Source of the DNA: Chaenocephalus aceratus
Lineage: Eukaryota; Chordata; Actinopteri; Perciformes; Channichthyidae
Direction of reading: 5' to 3'
NCBI GenBank assembly: GCA_023974075.1
Contig: CM043792.1
Location: forward strand, 9,901,456-9,965,455
DNA: 64,000 nt
Positions 48,959 through 64,000 of the stretch are shown in pieces (position 1 is the stretch's first letter; the number at the start of each line of letters is the position of its first letter). A model generated the notes under the pieces. The model did no database searches and was not told the DNA's origin. It saw only the letters and a program-made list of their open reading frames with translations. The position numbers and the translations under genes were made by a program.

Positions 48959-51688
48959 TACAGTTTGAGGTGCCCTTGATACTCAAAAACAAAAAAAATA
49001 GACTAAGTATAATAATGACTATTAATTTCTAATTGAAAATGAAGGAAAGAAATAAAATATGAGTATTTAAAAAGGTCCCAAATGTATTAATATACACACC
49101 ACATTTCATATCTCAGTTGTATATTTGTTGACCATTATTATTAGAAAAAGTTGTTACATTCTTAATATTTATGGGTATTTCACATTTACACCAATAAGAA
49201 ATTCCACAAATCAACTGCTCAGACATATTTGTTATTTGCATTTCAATCTTTGCTATTGTAAACATGCAAATCTTGAAAAGAGTTTGCTATCGTCAGTTAT
49301 AGCAGGCCTACTTCCAGCATGTTAAGCAATAGATAGACTGAGATGAGTCAGAATATGTTTGTCTTTTCAGAAGATGCCATGGACTTTTTGTATGACTTAA
49401 TTATTCTGTTGGATTTGATCTTTCATCCCCTCTGAAGCAGTGTGGTTTTCATTGGCAATGCTACTAAATGAGTCACATCCATTAGTGCAGAAACAAGATA
49501 ACAGTCAATAAGACTTTCTGTCTCTTCTCTCCACTGCAACACATGGACAAATGAACTGCAGCAGCCACTAGATGGTGCTGCTGTACTGAACGGCAAAGAC
49601 ACCAAAGAGCACTTCAGTTTTCTAATTAACCATAATTATATAATCTGTTGGTTTAAACACTCAAGATGAAATCAATTATGCCATTATGTCTTATTATCTC
49701 ATTATATACAGCAAAAAAACAGTCTATTTTCTGATTTCTTGTATCCAGCTCCCAATACAGTTCCACAATAGTATTCTCTCTACAGTATAATAATAGTGCA
49801 GCAGAATACACTGGTATTTCCTATTCAGTGAAAGACGTTTTCTATACTCAACAATGGTTTTGAGTGACTAGCATTTTTCATTTCAAGAGCTTGCCAAGAG
49901 AAATGTAGGTGTCCAGCGTTTCCACCGCATCCTCGTCTCGTGATCTTGGAAACTAGGGAACCTGTCTCTGACATGCCAACACTTTCACTGTATGGCCATT
50001 GATTCAATTTCAGCCACTCATTCCATGTGATTTTCCTCAGGTCCATATAGGTATTGGGTATGTGTGTGGCTTGGCACTGCAATACATTGTGTCCTGAACA
50101 CCACCAATTTGGAGTAGCTCCACGGAGAACAGTAGAGGCAACCGCAGAATAACTCCACTTTTGATTTGACACTCAGTCGTTCAAATTAAATAATCTCTCA
50201 GTAACAGCAGAGTGACAGGACCGATATGTTCTCTTTACTGACACAAGTGGCTGATTATTCGTTAAGCCAAAATACAGAAAAAGAATGGAGAATCTACAAG
50301 AATATAACCCAAATTAACTTTGTCAAAAAAACGCCAAAATGTTTAGGTTCTGGCTTTAGTGAATAAACAGCTTTTCTATACTTTGTATCATTCCATTTAC
50401 ATACCTAGGAGTTTGTCCCTTCACACAAAATATGATAATTGAAAATGAAACGATCGGCCTTGGAATTTAAAAAACGGTATTTCATATACCCAATAGTTAA
50501 TCAACTAATGCATTGTGTTTTACTAGCTGATTTTGCATATGTAAGAACTGAATCTGGAAAATAACTTAAACTGTCAGACAAATGCATTGGGATAGCAAGT
50601 ACAATATTTCCCAATATGGAAATGTAGTGTGGTGTAAAGCAGCATGAAATGGAGATACTCAACTTAAAGGAATTCTTTAGCCACCCAATGATCATTTTGT
50701 ATATCAATTACTCACCTTGTGTTACCGTTAAACTTTCTTTTTTCATAATCAAAGCAACAGGGAACATTTTTGATGAATTGAAGTAAATAAACAGAAGGAA
50801 AACTATATCATACTATACCCCTGTATTATACAAGTCTCATTTATCAAATCCGGTTTTCCCTAAAACCGTACTTTTTAAAACACTTACGCACCAACTGTCT
50901 CCAGTTTGCAAAGGGGTGTAATTCGTCCTGACTTTTAGTTTTAGTGAAAATGCATATGTTGTGAGCAAATGACTAAGTAAAGGAGATATGGGTAATGCAG
51001 CAAGAGTTGGGTGAGAGTTTGTAAACGCATGTTTTTATAAACTATTGCTGTTATTATACTTGGCAACCATCACTTCAATCCATCAAGACTTTACTTGTTT
51101 TTTTGATTCCCCATCACCATTGAGGTATGCTAGAAAAACTGTGTTTTCTCCAAAAATTCAAGGTAAAATCTCAGTTTATAATCTCTCAGTAACAGCAGAC
51201 TATATATTTGTTTTTGACAGGACATAAATGTTTTATTTACTGCAACCCTGACTCCAACGCCTAACCCTTTAAGTGCAAATATATCAAAATTGTACAGTAC
51301 TTGAGTAGATATAACTAATAACATGACATTCCTCACTGGTTCTCAGCAGTGAGGGTAGTGGTGTAAGAAGCTCATTTACAGCATTGTTATTGTTCTGTTG
51401 AAGAGACTAAATGAACAAGAACGTCTGCAGCACCTTTCCACACGCAGACACCCCTCTCTCTCCTTCACCACCCCTGTATTTACACACACTTAAAAACACT
51501 GTCACACAGGCTGACTAACTGACAAAAGTTATCATTACACAAAGCGCTCAATTCCATAATTTATAGAGATCCCCGTCCCAGTCATGTGGAATTCTCCCAA
51601 AATAAATTCAAGTAAACACTTACGCGACAAAGAGGCACTCACAGTGGCCTGGTATGCATAAACAGTATGCACAGTGTGACAGTGTAAT
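48959..51688. other. Gene-free interval
   Basis: AT-rich sequence without supported exon or RNA gene. A CTCF-like word CCACTAGATGGTGC lies at 49,565-49,578. Nothing else was seen. Confidence 0.5.
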
Positions 51689-51699
51689 CCCCCCCCCAA

Positions 51700-57600
<5,901 letters not shown>

Positions 57601-57627
57601 TATGGAAAACATCTGCACACATCTGTA

Positions 57628-57641
57628 CCACTAGATGGCAC
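57628..57641 (+). promoter_or_regulatory. Candidate CTCF core site
   Basis: CCACTAGATGGCAC matches every position of the vertebrate CTCF core CCASYAGRKGGCRC. A weaker one (13 of 14) is at 56,925-56,938 in the same orientation. Motif evidence only. Confidence 0.4.
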
Positions 57642-60600
57642 ATATCCACTGAAATACTTCAATGAGGCAGCAGCTGTCATTTGTATTGCTTCAATGAAAA
57701 TACAAATCTGATCCTGTTGTGTCAGAAAAAAATATAGGACTTTGCTCCGGTTAAGAAGAAGTCAATTAATCAATTAAACCCAAAACAAGACATGCTTCAA
57801 ATACAGACTCCACATGCAGCACATTATCACTAAAGCCCCGTAAACAACTAACTGTGGAAACTACGACGGAGAGTTCATTATAGATCGGAACACAGAGAGG
57901 TGTCAGTCTCCACGGAAAAAGCCTGGCTTTCCCATTTATCTCCAGAAACCACATTCGTGTCTTAAACACTTCACACTTAATTAAACTGAAGTGGAAATCC
58001 ACTCTCCAGACTAGCAGCGCTTCTTTCCACTCCATGGCTGCCTGGGTGATACATCTGTACTCTTCCAAAGTGTGCTTCTCTTCTCTCTGATCAGGCACCA
58101 GTCGGTTGCTTTGCTCCCAAACAAGGCTGAAGGTTCAGATCTGCATTTGAGGCGGGCCAACATCGAGGTACCTAACATTTGTAAATGAGTCTAATTGAAA
58201 CGCAAAATGTTTTACAATTGACTTGATACGTTTCGGTTCGGGTCCGGTTCCTGTTCACACAAACCAACCAATATAAATGAAGTGTGAAGTTTTACAGGTT
58301 TACCGTTAGCTCGGACAGTTCTGGTGTTCATATCATTTCATCAAAATCGACGTGGGAAAATCCAATTTCGTGGACAGACAGAAGTTTACGCAGCACTTTA
58401 ATGTCTCTGTTTGTGCATGTTTTTTGGTGTCACAAAGTGCTATCACAGAAATAACAATTCATATTATTGGACTGCAAATCCACCGCTTGTTATGAATAAT
58501 GGTAGAGGTAACCGGTAGAGACAGGAAGAGAAGGAGGCGTCTAATTACTTAGGGTTATTACTGTGTGCTGTCTCACACTTTGTAACGAGCTTCATTGATA
58601 CAAGCACAGCAGTTTTTGATCCATTAGAAACAATGTAATTAAGCACGACTTAGGGAGTGTGCTGCTGTCGTGAAGTGAGTTACAATTGGTTTCCCCCGTT
58701 TAGGATTACTTCAGTGTTCATCATTGTGGAGGTTTTTACCGAAAGCGTTGCACAACCACAATGCTGACGCACGCTCAAAGTCCATTGGGTATAACCTTGA
58801 TTCAAATGAAAGATTTGTCTGAGTCTCTAAATATGTTTGGGAAACTTTTTGGATTATCCCATACCTCAACAAAACATATAACATATATATTTTAGTTCAG
58901 AAATGTTACATATTATACTTGTATTCAGGGAGAATGTGCAAACATGTTAACTTGGTTACAAAATGAATTACATGACCTAATACAGATACATTATAAGATG
59001 GGATTCTGAACTGATTTCTTTATGATAACCATGTTGTTGGCACGAGTCACAGCATATTGGAAAATGCAGTAAAAATGCGGCGCTGGAGACGGGAGGAGAT
59101 TAGCTGGTTTTAGCATAAAGACTGGAAACATGGTGAAACAGTTAGCCAGGTTCTTTTCAAAGTAAATAACACATCTTGCCAACAACTGAAGCTCACTAAT
59201 AACGTGTTGGAGCTTGTTGGTTTAACTCCAAAACAGAAACCTAAACATGTGTGGTTTTAGGAGGAATTACGTGCTTCAACTATTTTGTGACAATTGATAA
59301 CAATTAAAATGCCATGTACTGCAAGCATATAACCCTGCAGGTCAAATGTGATATACTGTTTTAGGCAGTTTTCCTTTTCAACAAGTATGATGAAGATAAG
59401 TATGTTAGCGAGAGACAAACACGCTGACATATCCCTGCTGAGATCTGGGATTATGCATTAGGTGTTTCCATGAAACCACAGTATGCATGTGACACGTCTG
59501 TGCAGCACCTTGACAGAAGGCAATTATATCAGCAACGCACAGGCGTGTTAACGAGGGTGCTGTATCATCAGGACGGAGACATGAAGTTGTTTTAGTCTCC
59601 GTTGCTGGTGCTGGAGGGCTTTGCCTTTACGTTACACTAACTTTTGGTAAGCCTGCATTTGAGTAAGGCTGCCAAAACTGTCATTTCAGCTAAACTCTGG
59701 CTTATATTCACCTTCTCTTTTAATGGAAGTTTCTGCTCAACTTAAGATCATTCTCTTTTGACTTTCCTCTTTCCCTCCTCAAGTGTTTTGCTACAGCATT
59801 GCCTCGTGCCCCTCCAGCCAAATAGCACTGAGTTTGGGCTGGTGTCCTTCATTGGCCAACAGTAGTCTTTCGGCATCATGAAGTGTGCCAGAAACCACTT
59901 AGGCATAATGTGATATACACGCTAGCAAGAGACCCAATCAGGCACGGCTTCTACTCTGTGCTAAAGTTTAGGAAAGGAAACACTTTACTAAAAGCTTCAG
60001 ACCTTCATAAACCATTCATCTTGATGCCGAGTTCACCCGTAGTCGTGCTTCTCAATCTCCTGCATAATAATTACACTACGCTTTCTTTGTGTTGAAATTA
60101 GGACTGTGTCCATGTCAACATCTAGAAAAAGGGGGGGGGGGTATTACCATGATTATTATACGATATCACCTTTTATGTTGCTTTTCAGGTTTCTTTCTCC
60201 CCGATATCTTTGTTTGTTTTTGTGTTGGTTACAAAGTGAGAATATATGTCAGCCAAAATAATGCCAATTTAATAGAAGTTGTTGTTGCATTAATATCAAA
60301 CGATACAAGATTATGGAAAACATCTTTTAACCCTCAGTGACTAAATGATTCTGACCATTAATATCATATCAGCTAGTAAACTTGAAAATTCATAATTTAG
60401 CACAACTATAGGGAACAGAGCTCTCCAACCCTACATATCAAGAAATGATGAATAATCCTAATGATGATTCAATCATGATTACACATCTTTATCTGTGCTG
60501 GTTTTTATCACTTGCATACATTTTCCAATAACGCTCTGTTGGCTTCGAATTAATTTTGAATGATATGTTAGGTATCAGACGAGCAGCCCTTGGTAATACG

Positions 60601-63600
60601 TTCTGGAGTTATTCCACGTAAGAGGCTAAATCAAAAAGGGGTGTTCCTGGAAACAATTTGCAACAATCCTTAGGAACGTCTGAGAAGCAGAGAGGATCTC
60701 TTCTGATCAAACCACAGGGAAATGATAAGAGAGTATACATAAATATCCTTTGGGAGGCGTGTGCCGTTGGGCAAGATGACAGGATGATGACAGCACTTGG
60801 GAATGGGTGAACCTGAATTTGCTCGAGGTGCCAGTGGGGGGGGGGTGCTTCGTAGAAACCGGGAGACACGGGAGAGGAATGATGGACGGCTCACACGCCA
60901 GCCATTGTGAGAAAATTATAGCAAGGTGCCGCCAACTGAGGCAGTGTGGCGGCCAGCCAAAGCCCCGGGAGAACAAAGAGCCAGGGTCCCCTGCCCGCAG
61001 AGCCCCAAACCTTCATATTTACATGTGACGCTCAAGAGTTAATTGCAGTGAATTCCTGCGCCGGGTGCAAAGTGGGGGCCGCTGTTGCTTTATTTTACAT
61101 AACAAACACACTGTTTCAACTCACTCCTCTCCGTTTCCAAGGAACATGAACCAACGATGCAACCGGGGATTAAGATCTTACAAATCAGAGACAAACCTCT
61201 TCATCCAAAATGAATAAACTAGTAAATGCTGCTTGTGTTTTCGGTTTAGGGATTGGAGAAGTAAAAGCTGTTTTTGAAGATTTATCGCAAAGACAATCAT
61301 GGTGAGTCCACGGTGAGAACAAATGGAGGCAGTCGGGTGATACTTGCTAATATTTGGGTTATTTTGTGTGTGTTATCGCGGAGCTTTCTTCTTATTAACT
61401 GCATTGGTGGCTCCCTGAGGAAAACATGAAAGCTCAACACATTCCTCCGGTTACCCCGTGTGTTTGGGGAAAGATTTGTATTTGATATAGCTTCTCGGGA
61501 GAATGTTCATGTGTGCTCTTTCTGCTGCTGGAGAGCTCAGAGGCCCCTTTAACAAACCAGACAGTAGTTGGTGGACAAAAGCCAACATGTGTCAGGGTTG
61601 CTACAGTTCCTGATCTTTGGTACACGAACAGTGCCCTCTCCACTCTGTAGACTTGGCGGGGCTGGCCCGTGCACATCAAAGTAGGGTCTGACCTTGCATA
61701 CCAGATGAGGTTTGGATTAACGAGCTCTGGACATCAAACAGCAGGATCCCTCCCCACAAGTCATCAAACCCCGCTCCATGAAATTTACAGCAGACCAAAA
61801 ATGCTGGAAATATCAACATCAACCTTGCCACGCATCGTAGTTTGAAGATTGTGACCAGGACGGGGAGCAGCGGCAGCATTGAGGATATTTCAAAAGCCCT
61901 CCAATTATCTGATGTGTGGGAGAGCACAATGAACTGGGCCGCATGCCAAACAGCATCCTTTACCAAACAAATAAAACTTCTGACAGGACGTGTCTGCCGT
62001 TCAGAGGACTGCACACTAGCAAACTGCTCAGGCGGGGCGGTGATAAATGCTTCTCATAATCAGTGCTCACTGATTTATGTAACTTCATTTAACAAATTAC
62101 AGTGTGTTCTCTCTGGAGCCGTTTGAAACAATATGTTAAGAGGATTACGAGAATCACTTGTATTTTTACAAAGCCACAGTGATTCATATATTAAAAAGGT
62201 ACTAATTTGGGATTTTAGCCTTTGCATATCAATTACAAAAACACAACACACGACTACAGGAAAGAGAAAACCGCAAAAAGCATAAGAGGGCCCCTTTACA
62301 GTTATTTAGGCTGCTGTATTGGCAACTCATTGTGGAAGATTTGGTATTTTCTCACCACAAGGCAAAGTGCAGTGCCTTGCTTTGAAGACCTTGAAGCCTT
62401 TCATACAGCTGATCCATCTCATTGGTTGGCTATGAAAGGTCAGCAGCAATCCATTTGAAACGCTGCGCTATTTGGCAAGTTCAAGCGGAGCTTCCCCCTC
62501 GTAGGATGGCTCCGCGCTCTCCATACCAAAACAACGGCAAAGCCAGCACAGAGCGTCTTTACCGCTAACCATGCAAAGGCAGCCTCAAACATGCTCGTGA
62601 AGGGCTTGCTCAGTCAGCGGAAAAGGATTGCAAACAAAACTAAATCAACAATCACAAAACGGCATACTAAAAACAATAGCTTCAGGTCATGGTCAAAACG
62701 GAATTTGAAGAGAAAGAAAGTGATTGGTCACAGATCTGATAAAAATGTCAGTTAAACCGAAACTACCATTGAAATTGTGCTTGTTGCTACTAGCAACAGA
62801 AGACCTAACTGAAACCAACTGCCGGTGGCACACACCAAAAGTTCATATATAGGAAGTATAGGAAAACTAACATAAAGGTCTTTCTATTTGATCATAAACT
62901 AAAATATTGGAGGAAAAAATGAGGCGTCAGGTTTATATCTGAGGTGTGTGAACCACATAACAGCTGTTCCCTGTTCCACAACACCTGTCTTCATTCAGGG
63001 ATGCTTCCCTGAGGCCTCTGCTGCGGCCACAGCTGGACAGCAGCTACTTTATATTTGATCATATTGACAGATGTACGCAGACAAATCACTCAGATCATTA
63101 AAGCAGGGTTTGTCTTCACTGACATATACTAATGAAATGCAAGTTACCAGCACTCAGAAGGGTTTATGACAGATCTTAGTTCTCTAAATGGAAACCGAAT
63201 AAAAAAGGGTTCATTACCAGGAGTCACGAGGGTGACACATTCTTCTTTCCGTGCAGGCTTGGTCAGTATCTCCATTCATTTATCTCAAACATATAAAGGT
63301 AGGAATACAAACTTTTCAAATGTGTGCTTCATTTGAGGCAAGAATATTTTGGAAACGATCCACAGTTTAATGAACCAAAGTAACAATGCTTATAAAAGAC
63401 TATTAAATTACGATATAAAACATTTTAAAAAGTGGGATAAATAACTTTAAAGCCGGTAGTATGGGCTGTATTTACCACTTAAAGCTGTGGATATGCAAAG
63501 TATTTGTCAGTAATCCCAAATGAAGTTCTTGAACAAAAAACATTTAGAAAATTAATCTTGTGTTGAATGTAGAATTTTGTCTTTTTAAGTTCAAATGATT

Positions 63601-64000
63601 TCTCTTGTATGAAATGTGTTTCTCTGTCCGGTCAGATCTCTCTCTGGGCTGCCAGCGTTGTGAAGATCAAAAGGTATGTTTTTAGCTTTCATCATGTTAT
63701 TACAGAGTTGTGGTACAGTGGTGAACATGTATTCAGTTCGTTCCGACCTGATCGTTACAGTACATCCTTTCATGTGCTCAGCTTTTAACGGCATTATTTG
63801 AAATTTGTCATTTTCAGGGAATAAACAACCCCTTAGCTCTGACTTTTACAAACTTAGCTGGCGTGATTTTTGCATTCGTGATGAAGGTGCCACAGAGGCT
63901 ACCTTTGGACTATTAACGAGCCAGACTGAGTTATTTTAAAACTAATTGTATCATCTGTAATGAAAAATGAACAACTCATGTTTGATATTGTTGGCATATA
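57642..64000. other. Gene-free right flank
   Basis: No supported gene; no cbx8 or cbx4 chromodomain exon is present on either strand. A run of 13 G lies at 60,131-60,143. Repeat-free blocks at about 57.8-58.1, 60.6-61.1 and 61.4-62.1 kb could be conserved non-coding sequence. A pyrimidine-rich acceptor-like site precedes 63,258, but no coding exon follows. Confidence 0.45.

Noticed and set aside
63241..63700. Possible exon near the right edge
   Set aside because: An acceptor-like site exists, but no open coding segment with a recognisable product follows.

Overview
The window looks like nuclear DNA of a ray-finned fish, probably a percomorph teleost. It has two intron-containing vertebrate genes, a dense load of fish-type DNA transposons (mainly hAT), L2-clade LINEs, tRNA-derived SINEs and a long (CA)n tract. 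There are no operons and no bacterial features. The species cannot be named from sequence alone.

Layout. 1-30.4 kb is gene-free: an L2 LINE at 2.9-5.2 kb with an almost open ORF2, four small hAT elements at 7.8-12.0 kb that each keep target-site duplications (TSDs), and a 2.76-kb long-inverted-repeat transposon (17.06-19.82 kb) inserted in an older repeat. 30.6-39.6 kb holds enpp7, an intestinal alkaline sphingomyelinase-type ectoenzyme, with 5 certain coding exons and a possible sixth. Intron 3 (32,344-36,185) is filled by a three-layer nest of L2 LINE, a second LINE and SINEs. The interval between its last two candidate exons holds a non-autonomous hAT element with a BED zinc-finger remnant, itself invaded by another element. 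41.3-47.8 kb holds cbx2, a Polycomb chromobox gene with 5 coding exons and a 3' UTR of about 2.1 kb ending in a good polyadenylation signal. 47.8-64 kb has no recognisable gene; it holds a GC-rich repeat-like block, an uninterrupted (CA)159 tract and unique sequence that may contain conserved non-coding elements.

enpp7 followed by cbx2 on the same strand matches the human 17q25 order (RBFOX3, ENPP7, CBX2, CBX8, CBX4), so the gene-free left flank probably faces rbfox3. No cbx8 or cbx4 exon appears in the 16 kb after cbx2. The two genes are not functionally linked: ENPP7 acts on the luminal face of gut epithelium, CBX2 in nuclear PRC1.

I found no wholly new system. The most useful observations are the enpp7 terminal-exon ambiguity, an HNF1/GATA cluster just upstream of enpp7, the unclassified long-TIR transposon with ZNF143-like motifs in its arms, SINEs sharing one core but carrying two different LINE-type tails, and the TSD-supported hAT set. 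All comparisons were made by eye and from memory of the families; no search was run.
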